A stretch of 33,001 nt of DNA from Thermodesulfobacteriota bacterium (GTDB lineage: Bacteria; Desulfobacterota; Anaeroferrophillalia; Anaeroferrophillales; Tharpellaceae), in NCBI GenBank assembly GCA_024762675.1, contig JANTGZ010000018.1:1-33001 (forward strand), written 5' to 3'. Both the position numbers and the translations under genes were made by a program. Below, piece by piece: positions 8,446 through 16,502 of the stretch. Each line of letters starts with the position of its first letter. Positions within the stretch are counted from its first letter, which is position 1. The notes beneath the pieces were generated by a model that worked only from the letters and a program-made list of their open reading frames with translations, did no database searches and was not told where the DNA came from.

Positions 8446-9259
8446 AATCGAGGATTATTACCGTCATAAAATGTGTCGGCGTTATGGCGGCATTGTTCCT
8501 CAGCATGCCCTTATGGAGTCTATTCTGGCTGAACACTCTGGAGAGTACGAAAAACGTATAAAACAGTTTACCTCTTTTATGGAGCAGTTCCTGACCATTC
8601 CCCTCTCTCCGTCTGCTGCCCTTTCGTCGAAAGAGCCGGTATGGAATAACGGCTTCTTTCCGGCTTTAGATGCGATCTCCCTGTTCGGGTTTATTTCTAC
8701 TTTAAAGCCCCGTATCTATTTTGAGATTGGCTCCGGTCACTCGACCAGGATTGCCGCTAAAGCCAGGGTTTTAAACAGCCCTGCGACCCAAATTGTGTCA
8801 ATTGACCCGAACCCTAGAGCCGAGATCGATGAGCTTTGTGATGAGGTTGTGCGTAAACCTCTTGAAGAGTGCGATCTGTCGGTATTTGATCAGTTATCGG
8901 AAAATGACATACTTTTTTTTGACGGCTCTCACAGGGCTCTACAGAACTCCGATACGACAGTTTTTTTCTTCGATATACTTCCCCGCCTAAAGCCCAATGT
9001 ATATATCCATATTCATGATATTTACTGGCCTTTCGATTATCCGGATGAGTGGGCCAGGCGAATGTATTCAGAGCAGTATGTCCTGGGCAGCTTACTGCTT
9101 TATGCTCGAAAAAGTTACGAGATTATTTTGCCCAACATCTATATCTCCTGGTGTACGCACTTGCTCGACTATTTTCGCGAGCTCTGGAAGTGTCCGAGAC
9201 TCCAGGGGATAGAAAAAGAGGGGGTCTCTTTTTGGCTCAAGAAGAGAGCTGATGATTAA
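8423..9259 (+). CDS. Class I SAM-dependent methyltransferase (Methyltransf_24-like)
   Basis: A 278-residue protein with a Rossmann-type SAM-binding signature, IYFEIGSGHSTRIAAKA, at about residues 99-115. An acidic strand-2 motif (IVSIDPNPRAE) and ILFFDGSHRAL follow, and a conserved His-rich stretch (VYIHIHDIYWPFDYP) resembles the metal-binding site seen in small-molecule and sugar O-methyltransferases. Located between glycosyltransferases, it probably methylates a sugar, or a chain end as a capping step, although no chain-length motif is visible. The ATG is preceded by AGGAGAGG at ideal spacing, which fixes the start even though it lies inside the upstream gene. The substrate is inferred from context only. 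Confidence 0.8.
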   Translation: MGKVSWVKIEDYYRHKMCRRYGGIVPQHALMESILAEHSGEYEKRIKQFTSFMEQFLTIPLSPSAALSSKEPVWNNGFFPALDAISLFGFISTLKPRIYFEIGSGHSTRIAAKARVLNSPATQIVSIDPNPRAEIDELCDEVVRKPLEECDLSVFDQLSENDILFFDGSHRALQNSDTTVFFFDILPRLKPNVYIHIHDIYWPFDYPDEWARRMYSEQYVLGSLLLYARKSYEIILPNIYISWCTHLLDYFRELWKCPRLQGIEKEGVSFWLKKRADD

Positions 9260-11792
9260 ACCAGCAGCGGGCAGAGAAACCAGGCCAGGCCAAAATCAAG
9301 CTCGAGGCTCCTTGTTGGGGCGGTTGCATGAGTTGTGTAATGGCCGGCAGGCGGCTTCTTGGTTGCGGGAGCTGTTGCGCATTATTTTGCCCTCTTCCTG
9401 GCGGGAAAGAGTGCGCCGGTGGCGCACTCAAGCAGCCTTTTTCAGATCCAGCCGCAACCTTTGGCCGGCTTTGAAAAAAGATCTTCTCTCTTATGCCGGG
9501 CGTTTTCTCAACTCACATTGCTACCGCCAGGAAAATTACGGAGAAGCGCCATTGCTGACTCTGTTGGTCTCCTGTGATTTAAGTGGTGCTCCTTTTAGTG
9601 CGTTGTGTGCTTCTCTCAAGGGCCAGACCTGGCCTCATTTTGAACTCTTTTTTTTGCTTCGTGGCGCTGACCATCGATTTACGCAAAAGCTTTCAGTTAT
9701 GTTGGCCGATAAGGGGTGTGCAAGCTGGAAAGTCCTGGCGGTCGATTCATCCTCCTTGGTTGAGGTTTTTAACCTGGCATTACAAGAAGCTCAGGGTAAA
9801 TATGTTGTGTCTCTTAAGGTTGGTGATGAGTTGTCGCCGACATTTCTCGAAAAAAGTCTATTGTTGTTGGAAGCCTCACCTCCACATTTTTTCATTCAGA
9901 GCCTAAACCAACCCTTTCATGAGGCCGGAGGAGAGGGGCTTGAAATCTTTGAGCCCACTGCCTGTCTCATTGAAAATCGTTTCCGGGCGCTTGTTTTTCC
10001 ACGTTCAGCCGGGCTCGCATTGGCGGGGTATAATGAAAGTATCCCGTCAGGTTACGAGGAGTGGGAGTTCTATGTTAAGCTGGTTCGGCATGGTTATGTC
10101 GGATGCATGATGCCCGACCGGGTTTACCGCTGCAGCTCCCATAGACCGGCTGAGAGTGTGAGTTTCGATTTTGCTCTCAGCCGGAAACGGATACAGGCTT
10201 TGTATTGGGGGTATATCTTTAACCACGAGCGCTGGTTGCGCCGTCGCGCCCAGCAATATTGGCAGGTAACTGAGCCGTTATGCAACCTCTTGCCGCCCGC
10301 AGGCGCTGAGAAAAAAGTTGTGTTCTGGCTTGATCTGCTGGGGGAGTGTTTTGAACCCTGGAGATTGTTTCCCAGGCTGATGGCTCGGACTGAAGATGCA
10401 AAGATACCATTAGTCGTGACCGTTGAGAGCCGCTGGCAATCGTTTTTCAACTATAATAAAAAAGCCGGCCTCCACGTTTATCTGCCCAAAGAGTATAATC
10501 TGCAAGGCAAGAGTGCCGATTTTTACCACTATCTTAAAACTTCCTATCAACTTAAGAAAGTATCAGTGGAGGATATTCTGCAATTGCCGGAGCCCGACTC
10601 CGGCTCAAGTGAAGCGCAGTTAAGTGGTGGTCTGGAGCCTAAAAATCTTAAACTGAGAATCCTCTATGTTGCTCCCTGGCTAATTACCGGAGGCGCCGAT
10701 ACGATGACGGTTGACTGGTTTTCTCGACTTAAGTCTGAATGGAGTGAAAAATATTTTGTTACCACTCTATTTCGTGATAATAGTTGGTTGCCCAAAATCG
10801 CCGACTATGCGCAAGGGGTTTATGATCTGCCGGCATTGGGGTGCTTGGATCAGACGGCGATGACCGATTTCTTACTGGAATTTATCGCCCTGCAAAATAT
10901 CGATATTTTGCACATTATGAACAGCGAGATAGCTTTTCATGCCCTGCCGAAACTGAAAGAACGCTTTCCCGGGCTCAAAGTGGTTGCCCAATTTCACTGT
11001 TTCGATTACTTTCCCGATGGGCGGCGCACCGGTTACGCATTTGAAATGCCGCCGCGTTATGATCATCTTATTGACCGTTATAATCTTGAATATTCTCAGC
11101 TTGGCGAGGAGATCGTTCAGCTCAATCCCCATATTGAGAGCTCTAAATTCAAGGTTATACATGGTCGTATCGATAGTGATTTTTATAATCCGGAAGGTCG
11201 ACAGCCGGCTGCAAAGATCGCGGGATATCGCCGGAAAGGCGTGTTAAATCTTCTCTTTATCGGGCGTTTGGATCGGCAGAAGCAACCCTTGAGGCTTCTC
11301 GGCATTGCGAATATTCTGCGTCATCAAGAAATTTCCTTTGTCATGCATGTTATCGGTGAAGGGAACCTTGAATCGCAGAAAAAAGAGTTTCTTGCCGAGT
11401 TGCAGCGGCAAGGTTTAGCAGGGCAGGTTCTCTGGCACGGGGAGCAGTCCTTGGTGAGGTTGGTAGATTGGTATATGGTAGCCGACATTCTGCTCCTGAC
11501 CTCAGATTGGGAAGGGGTGCCGATGGTGCTTTACCAGGCCATGGCCATGGCGGTGGTGCCGGTTGTGGCCGAGGTTGGCGGTTGTGCTGAGCTGGTCACT
11601 AAAGAGTGCGGATACCTGGTTGCGGAGCCGAATAACGCAGAAGCCTATGCTGCAGCGATTAGGGAACTTGTCGATGATAAGCGCCGGCAATTGATGGCAT
11701 CCGCAGCCCGGCAGCGCATGCTGGATCATTTTTCTCTGGTCGATCTTGACCGGGAGTATAAGGTTTTCTACAGGTCATTGGTAAATAATTGA
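9252..11792 (+). CDS. Fusion of a degenerate GT2 domain with a GT4 glycosyltransferase
   Basis: An 846-residue protein. Residues about 95-470 align by eye with the whole GT2 protein encoded at 7141: FLEKSLLLLEASPPHFF matches FLEKCLLLLENSPEHFF, and YEEWEFYVKLVRHGYVG matches FEDWELCVNLVVHGYVG. The catalytic signatures are gone: the DDGS site reads L136-R-G-A-D140 and the LDADD metal site reads L188-K-V-G-D192. The GT2 half therefore looks non-catalytic and may be an acceptor-binding or scaffold module. From about residue 475 (LRILYVAPWLITGGADTMTV) to the end is a GT4 domain, with LFIGRLDRQKQP and WEGVPMVLYQAMAM; E754 is present but the second EX7E Glu is Gln762. The start overlaps the methyltransferase by eight bases. 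The GT4 half is probably active; the donor is unknown. Confidence 0.83.
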   Translation: MIKPAAGRETRPGQNQARGSLLGRLHELCNGRQAASWLRELLRIILPSSWRERVRRWRTQAAFFRSSRNLWPALKKDLLSYAGRFLNSHCYRQENYGEAPLLTLLVSCDLSGAPFSALCASLKGQTWPHFELFFLLRGADHRFTQKLSVMLADKGCASWKVLAVDSSSLVEVFNLALQEAQGKYVVSLKVGDELSPTFLEKSLLLLEASPPHFFIQSLNQPFHEAGGEGLEIFEPTACLIENRFRALVFPRSAGLALAGYNESIPSGYEEWEFYVKLVRHGYVGCMMPDRVYRCSSHRPAESVSFDFALSRKRIQALYWGYIFNHERWLRRRAQQYWQVTEPLCNLLPPAGAEKKVVFWLDLLGECFEPWRLFPRLMARTEDAKIPLVVTVESRWQSFFNYNKKAGLHVYLPKEYNLQGKSADFYHYLKTSYQLKKVSVEDILQLPEPDSGSSEAQLSGGLEPKNLKLRILYVAPWLITGGADTMTVDWFSRLKSEWSEKYFVTTLFRDNSWLPKIADYAQGVYDLPALGCLDQTAMTDFLLEFIALQNIDILHIMNSEIAFHALPKLKERFPGLKVVAQFHCFDYFPDGRRTGYAFEMPPRYDHLIDRYNLEYSQLGEEIVQLNPHIESSKFKVIHGRIDSDFYNPEGRQPAAKIAGYRRKGVLNLLFIGRLDRQKQPLRLLGIANILRHQEISFVMHVIGEGNLESQKKEFLAELQRQGLAGQVLWHGEQSLVRLVDWYMVADILLLTSDWEGVPMVLYQAMAMAVVPVVAEVGGCAELVTKECGYLVAEPNNAEAYAAAIRELVDDKRRQLMASAARQRMLDHFSLVDLDREYKVFYRSLVNN

Positions 11793-11797
11793 CCTGT
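11770..11797 (+). other. 8-bp inverted repeat over a stop codon
   Basis: ACAGGTCA (11770-11777) and TGACCTGT (11790-11797) are perfect inverted repeats with a 12-base loop, spanning the end of the fused glycosyltransferase gene. The arm ends resemble those of the 5904-5951 hairpin (TACAGGTTA / TAACCTGTAA). No T-run follows. The function is unknown. Confidence 0.4.
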
Positions 11798-11812
11798 AAA
11801 AAGTTCACTATC

Positions 11813-11836
11813 AAGCCGAGAGTGAGAGCGGCTTTT
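11813..11836 (+). terminator. Weak candidate intrinsic terminator
   Basis: AAGCCG and CGGCTT flank a ten-base loop, and the 3' arm runs into TTTT. The stem is short and the T-run is only four bases, so at most partial termination is expected before the epimerase gene. It lies in the only gap between genes from 6038 to 15802 that is long enough to hold such a site. Confidence 0.3.
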
Positions 11837-11853
11837 GACAAGGATATAGTAAT

Positions 11854-12789
11854 ATGAACTATCTGGTTTTGGGTGGGGCCGGTTTTATTGGCTCTCATGT
11901 CGTGGACGTTCTGGTTGCCGCCGGTCATCGAGTTCGGGTTTTTGAGCGGCCCGGTTGCGATCTTGAAAACCTGGCCGGCGTCCTTGGCAAAATCGAGTTG
12001 TGCTATGGCGACTTTTCTAAAACGGATGAGCTTGACGAGGTTTTTGCGAAGGCCCTTGAAGGTATTGACCTTATAATTCACTTGGTGAGTACGGTGTTGC
12101 CGGCCTCTTCCAACATAGATCCACAATATGATATTGAGACCAACCTTAAAGGTACGGTCTGCTTGCTTGAGCAAGCTGTAAAAATGGGTGTGAAAAAGGT
12201 GGTTTTCGCCTCTTCCGGCGGTACCGTCTATGGCCCGGCATCAGTTTTTCCTATAAATGAAGAGAGCTCGACCGAACCTCTGTCATCTTACGGTATCATC
12301 AAACTGACAAGCGAAAAATACCTTAAACTTTTTCACCACTTGCATGGTCTTGATTATACAGTTCTGCGGATTGCCAATCCTTATGGCGAACGGCAGAAAA
12401 TCAGTGGCGCCCAAGGGGCGGTTGCGGTCTTTTTGGGACGTATAAAGAGCGGGGAAGTTATTGAGATCTGGGGCGACGGTAAGATCTCTCGGGATTATCT
12501 TTATATCGTTGATTTGGCTCGGGCTATCCTGCTTGCCTGTGAAAACAGTTCACCGGTAAAGCTTTTTAACATCGGTTCAGGCTATCCCTGCAGTCTCAAT
12601 GAACTGATCACCCTGCTTGAAGAGGTTAGCGGATGTCGGGTGCCGGTTGTCTATAAAGAGAGTCGGGCCTGTGACAGCCCGGTGAACTATCTCGATTGCC
12701 GTCGTGCTCGACAAGTGCTTGGCTGGCGGCCGCAATACACTTTCCGGGAGGGTTTGCAGCGAACCTGGAAGTGGGTGGCCGGAGCGTGA
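11854..12789 (+). CDS. NAD-dependent sugar epimerase/dehydratase (GalE-like extended SDR)
   Basis: A 311-residue extended short-chain dehydrogenase. The NAD-binding GGAGFIG motif is at residues 7-13, followed by VFERPGCDLENL with the acidic-side loop. The catalytic Y146-G-I-I-K150 is preceded by SSGGTVYG, which supplies the Ser/Thr of the triad. EIWGDGKISRDYLYIVDLARA and FNIGSGYPCSLNELI are typical of nucleotide-sugar 4-epimerases and dehydratases. It probably converts a UDP-hexose or UDP-N-acetylhexosamine in the cytoplasm to feed the neighbouring glycosyltransferases. CAAGGA lies about eight bases upstream of the ATG. The stop codon overlaps the next start (TGATG). The exact substrate is not readable from the sequence; UDP-glucose/galactose or UDP-GlcNAc/GalNAc are the leading options. 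Confidence 0.85.
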   Translation: MNYLVLGGAGFIGSHVVDVLVAAGHRVRVFERPGCDLENLAGVLGKIELCYGDFSKTDELDEVFAKALEGIDLIIHLVSTVLPASSNIDPQYDIETNLKGTVCLLEQAVKMGVKKVVFASSGGTVYGPASVFPINEESSTEPLSSYGIIKLTSEKYLKLFHHLHGLDYTVLRIANPYGERQKISGAQGAVAVFLGRIKSGEVIEIWGDGKISRDYLYIVDLARAILLACENSSPVKLFNIGSGYPCSLNELITLLEEVSGCRVPVVYKESRACDSPVNYLDCRRARQVLGWRPQYTFREGLQRTWKWVAGA

Positions 12790-14840
12790 TGGTGAAAAGA
12801 AAAGCGGCACCGGTTTCAGTGGTGATCCCTTGTTATCGGGCGGGTACTACGATTGGCAGGGCTCTAGCCTCAGTTGCAGCTCAGAGCCGCAGTCCTAAGG
12901 AGGTTATTGTAGTTGATGACGGCAGTGATGACGAGACCCTGAAAGTGCTCGCTTTGATGGCGGAAAAGTATGGTTCGAGCTGGTTGAAAATCTTTTTTCT
13001 GGAAAACAATCGGGGCCCCGCAGCAGCTCGAAATTATGGTTGGGAGCGGGCGAGTCAGCCCCTCATTGCTTTTCTCGATGCCGATGACTCCTGGCATGTC
13101 GACAAACTTGCCCTGCAGTCTGAGTTTATGGAGAGTCATCCTGAAATTGTTCTCTCCGGTCATGGTTGTGCTGATTACCAAACTCTTATGGCCAGGCTGC
13201 CGACGCGTTTTCGAGTTGTTAAATGCTCTCTGTCAGGACTTCTCTATACGAACTCTTTTAGAACTCCAAGTGTTATGTTGCGCCGTGATATCGCATTACG
13301 TTTTCCCGAAGAGCGACGTTATGGTGAGGATTATTATCTCTGGCTGAATATTGTCGGGGCCGGTGGCCGGGCAGCTTTTTTAGACCTGCCGATGGCTGTA
13401 ACCTATAAGTCGGCTTTCGGGGTTGGGGGGCAGAGTGCGGCCCTCTGGCGCATGGAGAAAGGTGAACTTGAGGCTTTGGCTGCGGTCAGGCGCAAAAGAG
13501 AGACCTCATTTTTGATCTTTGCCGGGGCTTTTATCTGGTCGTTACTCAAATTTTTTCGACGTCTGTTGATTAGCGAATTTCGTTGTTTTAAGAGGGTTAT
13601 GGGCTATTCAGTTAAATCTGTTGCCGATGAATCATGTGGTTTTGAGGGGGTATCGCCTGGGTGGAGTTTGGCCGGGCGACAAAATCCAACTATCCTTTTT
13701 CTGGTAACCGACGACTGGTTTTTTCTCCTTCACCGCAAAGCTTTGGCCGTTGCTGCTCAGGCGGCCGGATTTAAAGTTCTGGTGGCCACGGCACCCGGGC
13801 CCGGGGTGGCTGCAATCGAGGCCTTGGGCTTTACCCACTATTCCTTGAAGATGCGCCGGGCCAGTCGCAATCCGGTTCGGGAAGTGATCGGTTTTTTCGA
13901 CCTGCTGAACCTCTACCGGCGGCTCAAGCCCGATATCGTTCATCAGGTCTCGATTAAGCCGATTCTTTACGGGTCGTTAGCGGCCCGGCTGGCAGGGGTT
14001 CCGGCGGTCGTCAATGCTGTGACCGGACTCGGATTTGTCTTTATCGCCGGCGGGCGGCGTAAAAAATATCTTAGAAATATTATCGAAATGGCTTATCGCC
14101 TGACCGGTAGCCGCGCATCTGTCAGGTTTCTTTTCGAGAACCCTGACGATCGCAACCATTTTCTGGCAAGAAAAATTGTTCGGCCGGAACGGGCAGTGCT
14201 GATTCTTGGTTCCGGGGTAGCGGTTGAGCGTTTTCAGCCGGAACTCTCTAAACTGAAAGTGGAGGTTCCGGTTGTTCTGCTCGCCGCCCGTATGCTCTGG
14301 CATAAAGGGATCAAAGAGTTTGTTGAGGCTGCGCGGGTTTTGCAGGATAAGGGATTGAAGGCCGAATTTTGGCTGGCCGGTATGCCGGATATGAGTAATC
14401 CGGCCGCCGTACCGGTTTCCCGCCTGCTCTATTGGCACCGTCAGGGATGCGTTCGCTGGCTTGGTTTCCATAAAGATATGCCGGCCCTTTACCGGCAGGC
14501 CGCGATAGTTTGTCTGCCGACCCGGTATCGGGAAGGGATACCGGTCACTCTTCTTGAGGCTGCCGCTTGCGGCAAGCCTCTGGTGGCGACCGATATGCCG
14601 GGCTGTAGAGAGATCATCATGCCTGGAGAAAATGGTTTTCTGGTACCTCCAGGTGTGGTTTCAGAGTTGGCTGCAGCCCTTGAGAGATTGATTGTTGATT
14701 CCCAATTGCGCTCTGAATTTGGCTTGAAAGGCCGCCGGCTTGTGGAGAAAAAGTTTAGTGACAAAAAAGTAATTGCCGATACATTTGTAGTCTATCGTGA
14801 GCTTTTGGGGGAGAATTGGCCACATCCGGAAAAATTTTGA
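12789..14840 (+). CDS. Two-domain glycosyltransferase: GT2 + GT4, both intact
   Basis: A 683-residue fusion. The frame is open further upstream, but the ATG at 12789 is favoured: it overlaps the epimerase stop as TGATG, has GGAG close upstream, and places VSVVIPCYRAGTTIGRAL at the N-terminus as the family requires. The GT2 half has D43-D44-G-S and D97-A-D99-D100. A hydrophobic stretch (FLIFAGAFIWSLLKFF) near residues 237-252 may be a membrane anchor. The GT4 half starts near PTILFLVTDDWFFLLHRKAL and includes DIVHQVSIKPILYGSLAARL, VNAVTGLGFVF and a complete E582-x7-E590. The acceptor half resembles enzymes acting on undecaprenyl-diphosphate-linked N-acetylsugars. It is the only GT4 domain in this locus with both Glu residues of EX7E. 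Confidence 0.87.
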   Translation: MVKRKAAPVSVVIPCYRAGTTIGRALASVAAQSRSPKEVIVVDDGSDDETLKVLALMAEKYGSSWLKIFFLENNRGPAAARNYGWERASQPLIAFLDADDSWHVDKLALQSEFMESHPEIVLSGHGCADYQTLMARLPTRFRVVKCSLSGLLYTNSFRTPSVMLRRDIALRFPEERRYGEDYYLWLNIVGAGGRAAFLDLPMAVTYKSAFGVGGQSAALWRMEKGELEALAAVRRKRETSFLIFAGAFIWSLLKFFRRLLISEFRCFKRVMGYSVKSVADESCGFEGVSPGWSLAGRQNPTILFLVTDDWFFLLHRKALAVAAQAAGFKVLVATAPGPGVAAIEALGFTHYSLKMRRASRNPVREVIGFFDLLNLYRRLKPDIVHQVSIKPILYGSLAARLAGVPAVVNAVTGLGFVFIAGGRRKKYLRNIIEMAYRLTGSRASVRFLFENPDDRNHFLARKIVRPERAVLILGSGVAVERFQPELSKLKVEVPVVLLAARMLWHKGIKEFVEAARVLQDKGLKAEFWLAGMPDMSNPAAVPVSRLLYWHRQGCVRWLGFHKDMPALYRQAAIVCLPTRYREGIPVTLLEAAACGKPLVATDMPGCREIIMPGENGFLVPPGVVSELAAALERLIVDSQLRSEFGLKGRRLVEKKFSDKKVIADTFVVYRELLGENWPHPEKF

Positions 14841-15802
14841 TTACCGGGGCCGCCGGTTTTGTCGGGGTTGCCCTTTGCCGTCGGTTGGTAAGTCGGGGGT
14901 TGCCGGTTCGGGCGATCATTCGACGTGGAGGGACGCTGTTGCCAGCTGACCTCTCCGGCTCTCTGGATGATGTTGTGGTGGTTGATGATCTGGCGGAGCC
15001 GTTGGTTTGGGAAGAGCTTTTGGCCGGGGTTGAGAAGGTTGTCCATCTGGCGGCGCGAGTCCATTGCCAGGGAAAGAAAAGATCGTCATCTGATGACCTT
15101 TTCTTTCGTGATAATCTGGATGCTGGTATCACTTTGGGCGAGGCGGCCGTGAGGTTCGGAGTCCGGCGTTTGGTTTTTCTTAGCACAGTCAAGGTTAATG
15201 GGGAAGGGGGATGGGGGCCGGATACCCGCCCCTATAAGCCTTCGGACAAGCCTCACCCTCAAGGTGCATATGCGGTCAGTAAATGGCGAGCCGAACAGGA
15301 GTTGCGACGTCTGTGTGGTGATTCAGAGGGGCCTGATTTGACTGTGATCCGGACGCCATTGGTTTACGGGGCTGGAGTTAAAGGTAATTTTGCTGCACTC
15401 TTGCGCTGGCTTAATCGGGGGTTGCCGATACTGGCTTCCCGGCCCGGTAACCGGCGCAGTATGATCTATCTGGGAAACCTTGTTGATCTGATTGAATTCT
15501 CTCTTTTACATGAGGCTGCCGGCGGTCGGATTCTGCTGGCGGCCGATCGTGAAGATTGGTCGATGGATAGGCTGGCAAATTTTTTAGCGAGAGGTTTAGG
15601 ACGACGGGCTCGAATTTTGCATGCTCCAGAATCATGGCTGCGGTGGGGCGGCAAGATAGTGCGTCGGCAAGAGAGTGCTGTTAAAATGTTTGGCAGCCTG
15701 CGGGTAGATAGTCGAGCCTTGGCCAAATTGGCTTGGAAGCCTCCTGTTTCCGAAGATGAGATTTTGCAGGATTTGCCACATTGGCTCAACAAACGTTCAT
15801 AA
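14816..15802 (+). CDS. WbpV-like SDR: nucleotide-sugar 4-epimerase/4-ketoreductase
   Basis: A 328-residue extended SDR with GAAGFVG (residues 11-17) for NAD(P) binding, FLSTVKVNGEGG, and catalytic Y152-A-V-S-K156. The STVKVNGE signature is characteristic of the WbpV/RmlD-like subgroup that reduces UDP-4-keto-6-deoxy-GlcNAc toward QuiNAc-type sugars in O-antigen loci; this assignment rests on recalled family features. The start must be the TTG at 14816, because a stop codon in frame lies 18 bases upstream and the glycine-rich strand begins at once. GGGGGAG precedes it closely. It overlaps the upstream fusion by 25 bases. Relatives are often followed by a MraY/WecA-like initiating transferase, but none is present here; the next gene is an unrelated secreted protein with its own promoter. 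Confidence 0.82.
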   Translation: MATSGKILITGAAGFVGVALCRRLVSRGLPVRAIIRRGGTLLPADLSGSLDDVVVVDDLAEPLVWEELLAGVEKVVHLAARVHCQGKKRSSSDDLFFRDNLDAGITLGEAAVRFGVRRLVFLSTVKVNGEGGWGPDTRPYKPSDKPHPQGAYAVSKWRAEQELRRLCGDSEGPDLTVIRTPLVYGAGVKGNFAALLRWLNRGLPILASRPGNRRSMIYLGNLVDLIEFSLLHEAAGGRILLAADREDWSMDRLANFLARGLGRRARILHAPESWLRWGGKIVRRQESAVKMFGSLRVDSRALAKLAWKPPVSEDEILQDLPHWLNKRS

Positions 15803-15811
15803 ATAAAGAGA

Positions 15812-15843
15812 GTCTTCATCGCTTGCTAATGGATTGTCTTCAT
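15812..15843 (+). repeat. 8-bp direct repeat upstream of a promoter
   Basis: GTCTTCAT occurs at 15812-15819 and 15836-15843, 24 bases apart and about 30-60 bases upstream of a -35 box. The spacing is about two helical turns, as expected for tandem activator sites, but two 8-mers are weak evidence. The rest of the 178-base gap contains the promoter listed separately and no gene. Confidence 0.25.
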
Positions 15844-15871
15844 TAAAGGTTTTTCATTTGATAAAACAAAC

Positions 15872-15900
15872 TTGACAACTGTCGCATGTGGGCATATAGG
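15872..15900 (+). promoter_or_regulatory. Sigma70-like promoter for the secreted MopRP protein
   Basis: TTGACA (15872-15877) matches the -35 consensus perfectly. After exactly 17 bases, TATAGG (15895-15900) matches four of six -10 positions. Transcription would start near 15907, leaving a leader of about 75 bases before the ATG at 15981. It separates the polysaccharide locus from the secreted-protein gene. Confidence 0.65.
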
Positions 15901-15980
15901 CTACTTAAATAGTTGGTTTTTTGATTGAAGGGCTGCTTTAGAGCTCGGTAATTATTTGATAATTGAAGGAGAAGTGTGAA

Positions 15981-16418
15981 ATGATTCGATCTGGAATCAG
16001 AAAAGTAATGTCGTTATTGTTGTTGGGGGTTCTGGTTTTGGCCGTAGCCGGTTCAGCTGATGCTTTACAAGGCGGTCCGGACAAGTATGGCTATCGTTAT
16101 ATCGATAGTCTCGATTTAAAAGGGCCGAGGTTCAGCATGGAGAAGCTGGGCGAGGATATGGTTGGTTTTGTAAACTCAAGTGGCAAATCATTGGTTCCCG
16201 CCAGCAGTTTGACGGAGTCACGCGAGATCGGTTTTCCTTTCGAGTTTTATGGCAAGGAGTACACCTATTTTCATCTTTCCGGGAACGGTTACATCGTCTT
16301 TGCCGGTAGTGGAACAGATTATGGTTCATACCCCTACAAGGGACAGAGTGTGCCCTCTTCGGATCCTCCCAATCGAATGATTGCCCCGTTCTGGTCCGAT
16401 AATAACTCAACCGCCTGA
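15981..16418 (+). CDS. Secreted MopRP protein, N-terminal part up to in-frame TGA
   Basis: Start of a large exported protein. The ATG at 15981 has AGGAGA eight bases upstream. Residues 1-30 form a Sec signal peptide: a basic start (MIRSGIRKV), hydrophobic core (LLLLGVLVLAVAG) and a likely cut after SADA. The rest is the first copy of a beta-rich domain (KYGYRYIDSL, FPFEFYGKEY, LSGNGYIVF, RMIAPFWSD), which recurs downstream at GYRYITSNDS, YFEFYGNKYN, IAGNGYLTF and NLVAPLWVG. The frame is stopped by TGA at 16416-16418. It then continues without a shift into GFTAYYETRGVKPNREFV, which matches VEVIYETLGVEPQRRFV of the second copy. This fragment and the frame that follows are therefore one gene, with either a nonsense mutation, a sequence error, or a recoded TGA. 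Confidence 0.75.
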   Translation: MIRSGIRKVMSLLLLGVLVLAVAGSADALQGGPDKYGYRYIDSLDLKGPRFSMEKLGEDMVGFVNSSGKSLVPASSLTESREIGFPFEFYGKEYTYFHLSGNGYIVFAGSGTDYGSYPYKGQSVPSSDPPNRMIAPFWSDNNSTA

Positions 16419-16451
16419 GGATTCACCGCCTATTATGAGACCCGTGGGGTC
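16416..16451 (+). other. In-frame TGA followed by a SECIS-like hairpin
   Basis: TGA at 16416-16418 interrupts a reading frame that is open from 15981 to 19076 apart from this codon. A perfect GACCC/GGGTC stem (16439-16443 with 16447-16451) with a GTG loop lies 20 bases after the TGA. The loop starts with G, and 25 bases separate it from the TGA. As I recall the bacterial SECIS model, this fits the loop-G and distance rules. Against selenocysteine, the second copy of the domain has Ala at the aligned position, not Cys. A change from TGG or CGA is the simpler reading. Confidence 0.4.
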
Positions 16452-16502
16452 AAACCGAATCGCGAGTTTGTTTTACAATACAATAAAATAAATTCTAATA
16501 TC

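Noticed and set aside
12696-12788. Longer N-terminus for the GT2-GT4 fusion beginning at 12696
   Set aside because: These residues are encoded inside the epimerase gene and do not look like a GT2 start. ATG 12789 gives the expected VSVVIPCYRAG near the N-terminus and overlaps the epimerase stop.
15963-15980. TTG start for the secreted protein, adding six residues
   Set aside because: AGGAGA lies eight bases before the ATG at 15981, and the basic signal-peptide start MIRSGIRK fits that start.
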